Assembly (NCBI RefSeq): GCF_023703375.1
Contig: NZ_JAMQGO010000012.1
Span: 50,766-114,765, forward strand
From: Lutimaribacter degradans
GTDB taxonomy: Bacteria > Pseudomonadota > Alphaproteobacteria > Rhodobacterales > Rhodobacteraceae
Length of the DNA: 64,000 bases
Direction: 5' to 3'
Under the pieces are notes generated by a model. That model did not search any database, was not told the DNA's origin, and saw only the letters and a list, made by a program, of their open reading frames with translations. Both the position numbers and the translations under genes were made by a program. Of this stretch, positions 1 through 8,235 are shown piece by piece (the stretch's first letter is position 1; the number at the start of each line of letters is the position of its first letter).

Positions 1-1343
1 AGATGAACCAGACCGAGATCGTGCGCCTGCAGGATCTGGGGCTGGGCCAGGATGACATGCGTACTCTCATGGAGCCTGCGGTTGTCACCCTGACCCAGGG
101 CGGCAACACTCAGGCCGCGCGCAGCCGGCTGGTTGCGTTGATGCAGGATCAGGCAGGCGCCACGATGTTCGGCGCCTCGGGCCTGGACGACGAGCTTGAA
201 ATGATCCGCGACCAGTTCCGCCGCTACGCGGTCGAGCGCGTACAGCCCGACGCGCATGAATGGCACCTCAAGGATGAGCTGATCCCGATGGAAATCATCG
301 AGGAACTGGCCGAAATGGGTGTTTTCGGCCTGACCATCCCCGAGGCATACGGCGGGCTGGGCCTGTCCAAGGCGTCGATGTGCGTCGTTTCCGAGGAATT
401 GAGCCGTGGGTATATCGGTGTGGGATCACTGGGAACGCGCTCGGAGATCGCGGCCGAGCTGATCATCGCCGGCGGCACCGAAGAGCAAAAGCAGAACTGG
501 CTTCCGAAACTGGCCAGCGCCGAGATCCTGCCGACGGCCGTGTTTACCGAGCCCAACACCGGGTCCGACCTTGGTTCCTTGCGCACCCGGGCGGTCAAGG
601 ATGAAAACGGCGATTGGAAGATCACCGGCAACAAGACCTGGATCACCCATGCCGCGCGCACCCACGTCATGACGTTGCTGGCCCGCACCGACCCCGACAG
701 CACCGACCACCGCGGGTTGTCGATGTTCCTGGCCGAAAAAACGCCGGGCGACGACGCCCAGCCTTTCCCGACCGAAGGCATGACCGGGGGCGAGATCGAG
801 GTGCTGGGATATCGCGGCATGAAGGAATACGAGCTTGGCTTCGACAATTTCCACGTGAAGGGCGAGAACCTGCTGGGCGGCGAAGAGGGCAAGGGGTTCA
901 AGCAGTTGATGCAGACCTTTGAATCCGCTCGCATCCAGACAGCGGCTCGCGCCATCGGCGTGGCGCAAGCCGCGTTGGACGTGGCGATGCAATATGCCCA
1001 GGACCGCAAGCAATTCGGCAAACCGCTGATTGCTTTCCCGCGTGTGGCCAACAAGCTGGCGATGATGGCGGTCGAAATCATGATCGCACGTCAGTTGACC
1101 TATTTCTCGGCCTTCGAGAAAGACAATGATCGTCGCTGCGACCTCGAGGCGGGGATGGCCAAGTTGCTGGGCGCCCGCGTTGCGTGGTCGGCGGCCGACA
1201 ACGGATTGCAAATTCACGGCGGCAACGGCTTTGCGCTGGAATATGAAATCAGCCGCCTGCTGTGCGACGCGCGCATCCTGAATATCTTTGAAGGCGCCGC
1301 CGAGATCCAGGCACAAGTGATCGCCCGTCGCCTGATGGGCTGA
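1..1343 (+). CDS. mcd: (2S)-methylsuccinyl-CoA dehydrogenase, 5'-partial
   Basis: FAD acyl-CoA dehydrogenase that oxidises methylsuccinyl-CoA to mesaconyl-CoA in the ethylmalonyl-CoA pathway. The frame is open from base 3 and no stop precedes it, so the gene is cut by the window edge; known Mcd proteins are about 550 residues with an N-terminal helical extension, whereas 446 are visible here. The acyl-CoA dehydrogenase fold starts near residue 65 (DELEMIRDQF). The FTEPNTGSDLGS flavin-loop motif and the C-terminal FEGAAEIQ, with the glutamate in the catalytic-base position, are intact. Assignment to Mcd rather than a generic acyl-CoA dehydrogenase rests on the N-terminal extension, on RGMKEYELGFDNFHV, and on ecm and ccr nearby. 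A terminator follows directly. Confidence 0.85.
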   Translation, partial: MNQTEIVRLQDLGLGQDDMRTLMEPAVVTLTQGGNTQAARSRLVALMQDQAGATMFGASGLDDELEMIRDQFRRYAVERVQPDAHEWHLKDELIPMEIIEELAEMGVFGLTIPEAYGGLGLSKASMCVVSEELSRGYIGVGSLGTRSEIAAELIIAGGTEEQKQNWLPKLASAEILPTAVFTEPNTGSDLGSLRTRAVKDENGDWKITGNKTWITHAARTHVMTLLARTDPDSTDHRGLSMFLAEKTPGDDAQPFPTEGMTGGEIEVLGYRGMKEYELGFDNFHVKGENLLGGEEGKGFKQLMQTFESARIQTAARAIGVAQAALDVAMQYAQDRKQFGKPLIAFPRVANKLAMMAVEIMIARQLTYFSAFEKDNDRRCDLEAGMAKLLGARVAWSAADNGLQIHGGNGFALEYEISRLLCDARILNIFEGAAEIQAQVIARRLMG

Positions 1344-1365
1344 TCGCGCGCGAGCAGTCTTTCGG

Positions 1366-1395
1366 AAAGGGCCGCCTGCGGGTGGCCCTTTTCTT
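1366..1395 (+). terminator. Rho-independent terminator after mcd
   Basis: Perfect 8-bp stem AAAGGGCC (1366-1373) / GGCCCTTT (1384-1391) with a 10-nt loop, followed by TCTTTT. It starts 23 bp after the mcd stop. Confidence 0.8.
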
Positions 1396-1462
1396 TTGCA
1401 AGGCCAAGCCGGCAAGCGTGAAGATTGCCAGATCACGCGGTGACGGTTGCGGGGGCCGCGTC

Positions 1463-2779
1463 TTACTGGTGAATGAAATGCAGCGTGTCAAAGCTGCGTC
1501 GCCATTCGGCCACTTCCTCCGCCAGCGCGGCAGGGTCGTTTGCGCGCAGGGCGCCGGCGATCAGGCTGGCCATGCGCGGGGCATCGTTTGCCGTCATGCC
1601 CCAGCGCACCATCTCTGGCGTGCCGATGCGCAAACCGTTCATATCGCCGGGCACCTCGGCCACTGGCAGGCCAATGCCACAAGCCAGGAACCCGGCCTTC
1701 CGCAGGGTTTTCGCCGCCGCCTGTCCGCCGCCAAACCCCTTGGCCAGCAGCGCGAACTGGTGGCTTTGCGTGCCGCCCTTCTCGGCGGCGAATACCGGCA
1801 GCCCTTCCTCCTCCAGCGCCCGGGCGAGGGCGCGCGCCACATCTACCATGGTGGCGGCGTAGTTGCTGCCATGATCGCGCCAATCCAGCAGCGACATGGC
1901 CAAAGCCGCCGATTTCGCCGCGTCGAAATTGGCCGTCATGCCGGGAAAGGCGATGGCATCCAGCCGCTCGGCAATCATGGCGTCATCGGTCACGATCAAC
2001 CCGGCGGGCGGGCCGCCCAGCGATTTATAGGTGCTCATCGTCATCATGTGCGCGCCCTGCTCCAGCGGGTTGGGCCAGGCGCCGCCGGCGATTATCCCGC
2101 ATTGATGCGCAGCGTCGAACAGCACATGCGCGCCCACGGCGTCGGCAATGGCCCTGATCTCGGCCACCGGATGGGGAAACAGGTTAAGCGACCCGCCAAT
2201 GGTGATCAGGCGCGGGCGCACATCCTGGGCCAGATTGCGTAGCGCCCCCAGATCAACTGTATAGCCGTCGGCGTTGACGGGAGCTGGGTGAATATCAAGG
2301 CCGAAAAGCCCCGCGCAGCCCGGCTCGTGATGCGTGACATGCCCCCCGACCGAGGCCGGGGGTGCGATGATGGCATCACCCGGTTTGCACAGCGCCATGA
2401 AGCCGTAAAGATTGGCCATGGCCCCCGAGGGCACGCGAATTTCAGCGTATTTCGCGCCAAAGATCTCGGTTGCCAGCGCGGCGGCTATGATCTCGACCTT
2501 CTCGATCGCTTCAAGCCCGGTTTCGTACTTGTCGCCGGGATAGCCGAGCGAGGGGCGCGAGCCCATGCCCGATGCCAGCAACGCCTCGGCGCGCGGGTTC
2601 ATGACGTTGGTAGCCGGATTCAGGTTGAAACAGTTGCGTTCGTGAATTCGGCGGCTTTCCTGCGCCAGTTCCTCGATCCGTGCGGAAATTTCCAAGCTTT
2701 CGGCCCGTTCGGTTTCCCGCGCCACGCGCGCGACGAACCCTTCGACCGCGTCAGGCACCCAGCTGCGTTTCTCAAGCAT
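1463..2779 (-). CDS. Serine hydroxymethyltransferase-like PLP enzyme
   Basis: 438 residues, fold-type I PLP enzyme of the SHMT (GlyA) family. The PLP lysine is K252 in STYKSLGGPPAG, matching the SHMT THKTLRGPRGG site; D222 and H225 (FDAAH) fit the pyridine-nitrogen and stacking roles; SRPSLGYPGDKYETG corresponds to the substrate loop. The sequence departs clearly from housekeeping GlyA (STYKSLGGPP instead of THKTLRGPR), so a specialised beta-hydroxy-amino-acid aldolase or 2-methylserine hydroxymethyltransferase-like role is possible; the exact substrate cannot be read from sequence. The start lies 2 bp beyond the deoD stop, so the two are almost certainly one minus-strand transcript. Confidence 0.7.
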   Translation of the reverse strand: MLEKRSWVPDAVEGFVARVARETERAESLEISARIEELAQESRRIHERNCFNLNPATNVMNPRAEALLASGMGSRPSLGYPGDKYETGLEAIEKVEIIAAALATEIFGAKYAEIRVPSGAMANLYGFMALCKPGDAIIAPPASVGGHVTHHEPGCAGLFGLDIHPAPVNADGYTVDLGALRNLAQDVRPRLITIGGSLNLFPHPVAEIRAIADAVGAHVLFDAAHQCGIIAGGAWPNPLEQGAHMMTMSTYKSLGGPPAGLIVTDDAMIAERLDAIAFPGMTANFDAAKSAALAMSLLDWRDHGSNYAATMVDVARALARALEEEGLPVFAAEKGGTQSHQFALLAKGFGGGQAAAKTLRKAGFLACGIGLPVAEVPGDMNGLRIGTPEMVRWGMTANDAPRMASLIAGALRANDPAALAEEVAEWRRSFDTLHFIHQ

Positions 2780-2781
2780 GC

Positions 2782-3495
2782 TCAGACCTCCCCCGGAAAT
2801 GCTGCGGCGAGGGCAATTTCCACCATCTCGCCGAAGCTGCGCTCACGGTCTTCGCTGGGCAGCGCCTCGTGCGTTAGAAGGTGGTCGCTGACCGTCAACA
2901 GGGCAAGCGCGCGGATGTCGTGGCGGGCGGCCAGGTTGTAAAGCTCGGCCGCCTCCATCTCGACACCCAGGATGCCGTGGCGGGTCATCATCTCGTTCAG
3001 GTCAGGCCGTTCGTCATAGAACACGTCGGCCGAATAGATGCCGCCCACATGCGGCACCAAGCCCCGCGCCTCGGCCGCGTCTACGGCGGCGCGCAACAGC
3101 CCCCAATCGGCGCTGGGCGCAAAGTTGAGTTCGCGAAAGATGCCGGTGGACGGTGTTGAAACAGAGCTGGCCGTCATCGCGATGACAAGGTTGCGCAGAA
3201 CGATGTGGCGTTGCATCGCCCCGCAAGAACCGATGCGGATCAGCGTCTTCGCGCCGTAGTCGCGGATCAGCTCATTGGCATAGATCGACAGGCTGGGCAT
3301 GCCCATGCCCGAGCCATGCACCGTCACCCGGTTGCCGCGCCATGTGCCGGTAAAGCCCAGCATGCCCCGCACCTCGTTGACGCATTTGACGTCTTCCAGG
3401 AATGTCTCGGCTGCCCATTTGGCGCGCAGGGGGTCGCCCGGCATCAGCACGGTTTCAGCAATCTCGCCGGGTTTGGCCCCGATATGAATGGACAT
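2782..3495 (-). CDS. deoD: Purine-nucleoside phosphorylase, DeoD type
   Basis: 237 residues, the usual length for hexameric bacterial PNP. It cleaves purine (deoxy)ribonucleosides with phosphate to base plus ribose-1-phosphate in the cytoplasm. Motifs seen: [10 protein letters not shown] near residue 18, GSGMGMPS at 61-68, RIGSCGA at 87-93, VEMEAAELY with E181, and VSDH with D204; E181 and D204 coincide in number with the E. coli active-site residues. The ATG at 3495 gives the canonical N-terminus [14 protein letters not shown]; longer in-frame starts would add an unrelated arginine-rich stretch. It is the first gene of a pair with the SHMT-like enzyme. Confidence 0.92.
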   Translation of the reverse strand: MSIHIGAKPGEIAETVLMPGDPLRAKWAAETFLEDVKCVNEVRGMLGFTGTWRGNRVTVHGSGMGMPSLSIYANELIRDYGAKTLIRIGSCGAMQRHIVLRNLVIAMTASSVSTPSTGIFRELNFAPSADWGLLRAAVDAAEARGLVPHVGGIYSADVFYDERPDLNEMMTRHGILGVEMEAAELYNLAARHDIRALALLTVSDHLLTHEALPSEDRERSFGEMVEIALAAAFPGEV

Positions 3496-3557
3496 TTGCG
3501 TGGCTCCCTTGGTTTTGCCGCAGCATAGCGGGGCGCGGCAGACGGGCAATCGCCGAT

Positions 3558-3588
3558 TTCCTGCAGGAATGGCGGGCAAACGCCCGCC
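3558..3588. repeat. Palindromes TTCCTGCAGGAA and GGCGGGC-N4-GCCCGCC
   Basis: Between deoD and the GNAT gene there is a 12-bp perfect palindrome (3558-3569) followed by a 7-bp inverted repeat with a 4-nt loop (3571-3588). The second resembles palindromes at 41131-41149, 56928-56941 and 56979-56994. It may double as the 3' hairpin of the GNAT transcript, although no U-run follows. Confidence 0.5.
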
Positions 3589-3600
3589 CCGCCGCCCTTG

Positions 3601-4041
3601 TCAGCGTTGATACTTGATGAACGGCGTCAGCGTGGCGATGCGGTCATACAGTTTTCGCGCGGTTTCGTTGAAATCCTGTGTCAGCCAGTAAACGCTGGGC
3701 GTGCCGTTTTCATCCGCTGCCTCGTACACCGCTTCGATCAAGGCGCGGCCCACGCCGGTGCCGCGCACATCGGGGTCGGCATACAGGTCTTGCAGGTAAC
3801 ACACGTCGTCGATGCGCCAGTTATGCGGGTGGTAGATGTAGTGCACCAACCCCACCGCGCGCCCATCCTGCAAGGCGATCAGCGCGTTTTGCGCCGGGCG
3901 CGCGGGGTCGAGCAGGCGTGCGAATGTGGTTTGATAAACCTCTTCGGCCACGGTGGTTCCGTAGAATTCCAGGTAGGCTGTCCAGAGGCGGCGCCAGTCG
4001 GCCTCGTCCTGGGCGGTCAGAGGGCGGATGGTCAGTGACAT
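3601..4041 (-). CDS. GNAT family N-acetyltransferase
   Basis: 146 residues, a single GNAT domain. The acetyl-CoA binding signature is DLYADPDVRGTGVGRALIEA (motif A), followed by the NETARKLYDR C-terminal motif. The ATG at 4041 is preceded by GGGAGA at a good distance, which favours it over an in-frame codon 27 bp upstream. The substrate is unknown. The gene is divergent from the DUF4168 gene and is followed by the palindromic spacer before deoD. Confidence 0.8.
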   Translation of the reverse strand: MSLTIRPLTAQDEADWRRLWTAYLEFYGTTVAEEVYQTTFARLLDPARPAQNALIALQDGRAVGLVHYIYHPHNWRIDDVCYLQDLYADPDVRGTGVGRALIEAVYEAADENGTPSVYWLTQDFNETARKLYDRIATLTPFIKYQR

Positions 4042-4203
4042 GGCAAATCTCCCTTTATGCTGGGGCAAACCTGCGCGCGTTCATCGCGCTGGTCCATGCC
4101 CGATCGCACAATTGGGTGGCATTTTTCCGCCGGCGTGTTTGATCCCGCCCGGCAAAAGAGCCATATGTGCCTTTCAAATCGCAGAAACCAGACGGAGGAC
4201 CTT

Positions 4204-4584
4204 TTGACCTTTAAGCCAAAACTGACAGCAGCCCTGACCGCAATCGCCCTTGGGTTTGCCGCGCCAGCGGCCATCGCCCAGCAGGGGCAGCAGCCCACAA
4301 TGGCCGCCGAGGACGTGACCCAGGACCAAGTGGATTCCTTTGTCGAAGCCGCCCTGGCAGTCGACAATGTACGCGAGTCCTACCTGCCGCAGATCGAGGC
4401 TGCCGAGGACGAGGAAACGCGGCAAAACCTGTTGGATGAGGCCAACTCTGCCGCGCTTGAGGCGGTTGAGAGCGTCGATGGCCTGACCAGCGACGATTAC
4501 CTGGCAATTGCCGCCGCCGCGCAACAGGACCAAGACCTGAATGCCCGGATCGTCGCCAGCCTGCAGGCGGCCCAGACCGAATGA
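4204..4584 (+). CDS. DUF4168 secreted protein
   Basis: 126 residues if translated from the TTG at 4204, which sits just after a strong ribosome site (CGGAGGA, 4192-4199). This yields a clean signal peptide, MTFKPKLTAALTAIALGFAA, with likely cleavage after PAAIA. The mature part is one acidic DUF4168 domain (DQVDSFVEAAL...DDYLAIAAAAQQD...LNARI). An ATG at 4165 would add 13 polar residues that spoil the signal peptide. The function of DUF4168 is unknown; a periplasmic location is inferred. A terminator shared with ecm follows. Confidence 0.75.
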   Translation: MTFKPKLTAALTAIALGFAAPAAIAQQGQQPTMAAEDVTQDQVDSFVEAALAVDNVRESYLPQIEAAEDEETRQNLLDEANSAALEAVESVDGLTSDDYLAIAAAAQQDQDLNARIVASLQAAQTE

Positions 4585-4598
4585 TCGCAGGACAGGCG

Positions 4599-4629
4599 AA
4601 AGGCGGGGCAATCACTTTGCCCCGCCTTT
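4599..4629. terminator. Bidirectional terminator between DUF4168 gene and ecm
   Basis: Perfect 13-bp inverted repeat AAAGGCGGGGCAA (4599-4611) / TTGCCCCGCCTTT (4617-4629) with a 5-nt loop, placed between convergent genes ending at 4584 and 4638. A/T ends on both sides allow it to act in either direction. Confidence 0.85.
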
Positions 4630-4637
4630 CATCCCGT

Positions 4638-6605
4638 TCATTCAGCTGCGATATCCTTGGGGTCGGCCAGCGTGACGATATCCATCATGATGGTATTCAG
4701 GTTGAAATCCTTGGGCGTGTAGACCTTGGCCACGCCCATGGTTTTCAACCGCTTGGCATCTTCATCGGGAATGATGCCGCCGACGATAACCGGGATATGC
4801 CCCAGCCCCGCGTCGCGCATGCGGGCCATCATGTCCTCGACCAGCGGAACATGGCTGCCTGACAGGATCGACAGGCCCACGACATGCACGTCGCCCTGTT
4901 GCGCGGCGGTAACGATCTGCTCGGGGGTCAGGCGGATGCCCTCGTAATCTATTTCCATGCCGCAATCGCGGGCACGAAACGCGATCTGTTCGGCCCCGTT
5001 GGAATGGCCATCAAGCCCCGGCTTGCCCACCAGGAATTTCAGACGCCGCCCCAGCCGGTCGCTGACCGCGTTCACCGCGTCGCGGATGTCGTCCAACCCT
5101 TCGGTCTTGTTGCTGACCGATTTCGAGACGCCGGTGGGGCCGCGATATTCCCCGTGCACGGCGCGCATTTGCGCCGCCCATTCGCCAGTGGTGACCCCGG
5201 CCTTCGCGGCCTTGATCGAGACGGGCATGACATTGCGCCCCTCGGCGGCGGCGGCCCGCAATTCGGCCAGCGCATCTTTCACCACAGCGTCGTCGCGGTC
5301 GGCGCGCCATGCGTTCAGGCGGTCGATCTGGTCTTGCTCCACAGCCGGATCGACCACCATGATACCGCCATCCTCACCCATCAGGGGGCTGGGCTCGCCC
5401 TCGGTCCATTTGTTCACACCGACCACGACGGTTTCATTGCGTTCGATCTTGTTCAGGCGTTCGGCGTTGCTGTCGACCAGCCGCGATTTCATGTATTCGA
5501 TCGCGTCCACCGCGCCGCCCATGCTGTCGATATTGGCCAGTTCGTGCCGCGCGCCTTCTTTCAGGGCCTCGACCTTGGAATCCACCGCCGGATTGCCATC
5601 GAACAGGTCATCGAATTCCAGCAGGTCGGTTTCATAAGCCAAGATCTGCTGCATCCGCATCGACCATTGCTGATCCCACGGGCGGGGCAGGCCAAGTGCC
5701 TCGTTCCACGCCGGAAGCTGCACGGCCCGCGCGCGGGCCTTTCTCGACAATGTCACCGCCAGCATTTCAAGCAAGATACGGTAGACGTTGTTTTCGGGCT
5801 GCTGTTCGGTCAGACCGAGCGAGTTCACCTGCACCCCGTAGCGGAAGCGGCGAAATTTAGGGTCTTCGACACCATAGCGGGTGGCGCAGATCTCATCCCA
5901 CAGGTCAACGAAGGCGCGCATCTTGCACATCTCGGTCACAAATCGGATGCCCGCGTTCACGAAAAACGAAATCCGCCCCACAAGGCGGGGGAAATCCTCG
6001 GCCGGGACGCGGGGTTTCAACTCGTCAAGAACGGCGGTGGCGGTGGCCAGGGCAAAGGCCAGTTCCTGTTCCGGCGTGGCCCCCGCCTCTTGCAGGTGGT
6101 AGGAACAGACGTTCATCGGGTTCCACTTGGGGATATTGATATAGCAATATTCGGCCACATCCCCGATGAGTTTCAGCGACGGTTTCGGCGGGCAGATATA
6201 AGTGCCGCGCGACAGGTATTCCTTGATCAGGTCGTTCTGTACCGTGCCTTGCAATTTCGACACGTCCGTCCCCTGTTCCTCGGCAACGGCGACATATAAC
6301 GCCAGCAGCCACGGCGCCGTGGCGTTGATCGTCATCGAGGTGTTCATCTGCTCAAGCGGGATCTGGTCGAACAGCGTGCGCATGTCGCCCAGGTGGCAGA
6401 CCGGCACGCCGACCTTGCCCACCTCGCCCTTGGCCAGCACATGATCGCTGTCATAGCCCGTTTGCGTGGGCAGATCGAAGGCCACCGACAGGCCGGTTTG
6501 CCCACGGGACAGGTTCGAACGATAGAGCGCATTCGATGCCTTGGCTGTCGAATGGCCGGCATAGGTGCGGATCAGCCAGGGTCTGTCTTTTTGCGTCTCG
6601 GTCAT
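4638..6605 (-). CDS. ecm: Ethylmalonyl-CoA mutase, coenzyme-B12 dependent
   Basis: 655 residues, matching the length of characterised Ecm (about 650). It isomerises (2R)-ethylmalonyl-CoA to (2S)-methylsuccinyl-CoA. The N-terminal mutase barrel begins with RPWLIRTYAGHSTAKASNAL; the C-terminal B12 domain (about 520-655) carries DGHSNG, the D-x-H-x-x-G motif with axial histidine H534, followed by GLSILSGSH. Methylmalonyl-CoA mutase is the main alternative, but a short single-chain form next to ccr and mcd is typical of Ecm. The ATG at 6605 has GGAGG about 6 nt upstream; longer in-frame starts read into the spacer. It is divergent from the acyltransferase-ccr unit. Confidence 0.92.
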   Translation of the reverse strand: MTETQKDRPWLIRTYAGHSTAKASNALYRSNLSRGQTGLSVAFDLPTQTGYDSDHVLAKGEVGKVGVPVCHLGDMRTLFDQIPLEQMNTSMTINATAPWLLALYVAVAEEQGTDVSKLQGTVQNDLIKEYLSRGTYICPPKPSLKLIGDVAEYCYINIPKWNPMNVCSYHLQEAGATPEQELAFALATATAVLDELKPRVPAEDFPRLVGRISFFVNAGIRFVTEMCKMRAFVDLWDEICATRYGVEDPKFRRFRYGVQVNSLGLTEQQPENNVYRILLEMLAVTLSRKARARAVQLPAWNEALGLPRPWDQQWSMRMQQILAYETDLLEFDDLFDGNPAVDSKVEALKEGARHELANIDSMGGAVDAIEYMKSRLVDSNAERLNKIERNETVVVGVNKWTEGEPSPLMGEDGGIMVVDPAVEQDQIDRLNAWRADRDDAVVKDALAELRAAAAEGRNVMPVSIKAAKAGVTTGEWAAQMRAVHGEYRGPTGVSKSVSNKTEGLDDIRDAVNAVSDRLGRRLKFLVGKPGLDGHSNGAEQIAFRARDCGMEIDYEGIRLTPEQIVTAAQQGDVHVVGLSILSGSHVPLVEDMMARMRDAGLGHIPVIVGGIIPDEDAKRLKTMGVAKVYTPKDFNLNTIMMDIVTLADPKDIAAE

Positions 6606-6638
6606 CGGGGCCTCCGGATGAATCGGGTTGGCAACTTT

Positions 6639-6656
6639 ATTGCGTCGGCGCGCAAT
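6639..6656. promoter_or_regulatory. Inverted repeat ATTGCG-N6-CGCAAT in the ecm divergent promoter region
   Basis: Perfect 6-bp inverted repeat in the 137-bp spacer between ecm and the acyltransferase gene, 34 bp upstream of the ecm start. TTGC/GCAA half-sites recall the TTTGCAAA-type sites I recall for the ScfR (PccR/RamB) regulators of short-chain acyl-CoA metabolism. The match is partial, so regulator identity is inference. Confidence 0.35.
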
Positions 6657-6742
6657 AGAGCGGAATTTTGTGCCAAGGTCAATTCGCTGCGATGCGGCAT
6701 CATGCCATTTACGCCGCTTCGGATCGCGGTCATGCTGCGGCC

Positions 6743-8101
6743 ATGTTTCAAACGGTCGAAATGCCACTTTGGGTGCTGGTCTTGTTGGTGGCTTTTGCCG
6801 CGGTCACATTCGCCAGCCATTTCCTGTTCCCTTCGGTTCGCTGGTTCTTTCGCCGGCGTCTGGAGCGAGCTGTTGCCGAGTTGAACAAGCGGCTGGAGCG
6901 GCCCATTCAGCCCTTCAAGCTGGCGCGCCGCCACGACATGATCCAGCGCCTGATCTATGACCCCGAGGTATCGCGCGCTGTCGTGATCCATGCACGCAAC
7001 AAGGGTGTGCCGGAAAACGTGGCCTTCGAAACCGCCCGTCGTTACGCGCGCGAGATCGTGCCGTCGTTTTCAGCGTCGCTTTATTTTGGCGTCGCGGCGC
7101 GGCTGGCGCGCTGGTTGTCGAACACGCTTTACGATGTGCGGTTGCTTCATCGTGACGAGGCCGCTTTGGGCAAGATCGACCCGAAGGCGACAGTGGTTTA
7201 CGTCATGAACCACCGCAGCAACATGGACTACGTGCTGGTTACCTACCTGGCGGCCGACCGGTCGGCCCTTGCCTATGCAGTTGGCGAATGGGCGCGGATC
7301 TGGCCGTTGTCGCGGCTGATCCGGGCGATGGGCGCCTATTTCATAAGGCGAGAACGGCACGGGCCCCTCTATCGCAAGGTTTTGGAGCGCTATGTGCGGC
7401 TGGCCACCGATGCGGGCGTGACGCAGGCCGTTTTCCCCGAGGGCGGGCTGAGCCTGACCGGCGCGTTGGGCAATCCGCGCCTGGGTATCCTGCGCTACAT
7501 CTCCGAGGCGCGCGGCCCCGATGCCCCGGACGTGGTGTTCGTGCCTGTTGCCCTGAATTACGACCGTGTCCTGGAAGATCGCGTGCTGATCGGTGCCCGT
7601 GCGGCGGGCGAACGGCGCTTTACAGCGCGGTTTCGAGTGATTGCCGGCTTTGTGGCGCGGATGGTGTGGCTGCGGCTGCGCGGGCGCTATCGGCGGTTCG
7701 GCCGTGCTGCCGTCAGCTTTGGCCAGCCGGTATCGTTGGCGCAGTCGGGTGGCAACGTGCGGGCCCTTGGACGCGCGCTGATGGGGCAGATCGCCCGTGA
7801 AATGCCGGTTTTGCCAGTGCCGTTGGTGGCCATGGCATTGGAGCGCGCCGGGGGCGTGGCAACGCAGGACGTGCTGGCCGACCGGGTGGTTGCCCTGATC
7901 GCGGGGCTACCGTCCCATGCCCGGCCCGACGAGCCGGCGCAGGAACTGCTGCAGGCCGGGTTGGCTGAATTGCAACTGCGCCACCTGGTTCAGGAAGAGG
8001 ATCAACGGCTGACGGTGGCGCCGGGGCAGGAGGCAATGATTGCCTTCTACGCTACGTCGATCGCGCATCTTTTTCCGGGTGATGACGCAACTGCAGCATG
8101 A
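6743..8101 (+). CDS. PlsB-like glycerol-3-phosphate/lysophosphatidate acyltransferase
   Basis: 452 residues. A single N-terminal membrane segment (about 8-28, LWVLVLLVAFAAVTFASHFL) precedes an acyltransferase domain. The HX4D catalytic motif is NHRSNMDYVL, followed by GAYFIRRER and the FPEGGLS substrate-binding motif, placing it in the PlsC/PlsB superfamily; PlsB-like glycerol-3-phosphate acyltransferase is the best guess. The ATG at 6743 gives MFQTVEMPLW just before the membrane anchor; the longer frame has no better ribosome site. It is 134 bp upstream of ccr on the same strand. Confidence 0.75.
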   Translation: MFQTVEMPLWVLVLLVAFAAVTFASHFLFPSVRWFFRRRLERAVAELNKRLERPIQPFKLARRHDMIQRLIYDPEVSRAVVIHARNKGVPENVAFETARRYAREIVPSFSASLYFGVAARLARWLSNTLYDVRLLHRDEAALGKIDPKATVVYVMNHRSNMDYVLVTYLAADRSALAYAVGEWARIWPLSRLIRAMGAYFIRRERHGPLYRKVLERYVRLATDAGVTQAVFPEGGLSLTGALGNPRLGILRYISEARGPDAPDVVFVPVALNYDRVLEDRVLIGARAAGERRFTARFRVIAGFVARMVWLRLRGRYRRFGRAAVSFGQPVSLAQSGGNVRALGRALMGQIAREMPVLPVPLVAMALERAGGVATQDVLADRVVALIAGLPSHARPDEPAQELLQAGLAELQLRHLVQEEDQRLTVAPGQEAMIAFYATSIAHLFPGDDATAA

Positions 8102-8114
8102 TTGCTGCAGTTGC
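8087..8114. promoter_or_regulatory. 12-bp perfect inverted repeat at the acyltransferase stop, upstream of ccr
   Basis: GCAACTGCAGCA (8087-8098) and TGCTGCAGTTGC (8103-8114) around TGAT, which contains the stop codon of the acyltransferase. No U-run follows, so it is a poor intrinsic terminator. The CTGCAG-rich arms recall TGC-rich PhaR operators, and an ATTGCAAT palindrome lies further on near 8150. It may be a ccr operator or an mRNA 3' hairpin. Confidence 0.4.
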
Positions 8115-8235
8115 AGGGTTATAAAATTTCAAAAAAGACGCATAAAACGATTGCAATATTACGTGGCCGCCGTTATTCCGTTGGGCCAGACGCCGCGATT
8201 CTGCGATGCGGCAAGAGAGTTTTTGGAGGCTGAAA

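Noticed and set aside
4140..4165. TGATCC-N16-CATA upstream of the DUF4168 gene, resembling the ECF11 promoter
   Set aside because: One of the four -10 bases differs from CGTA; with a single imperfect match it is not distinguishable from chance.
4884..6299. Long open frame on the plus strand opposite ecm (and similar ones opposite the ABC ATPase, trpS, glnD, murJ and leuA)
   Set aside because: Antisense shadows produced by GC-biased third positions; their translations are His/Gly/Arg-rich and match no family.
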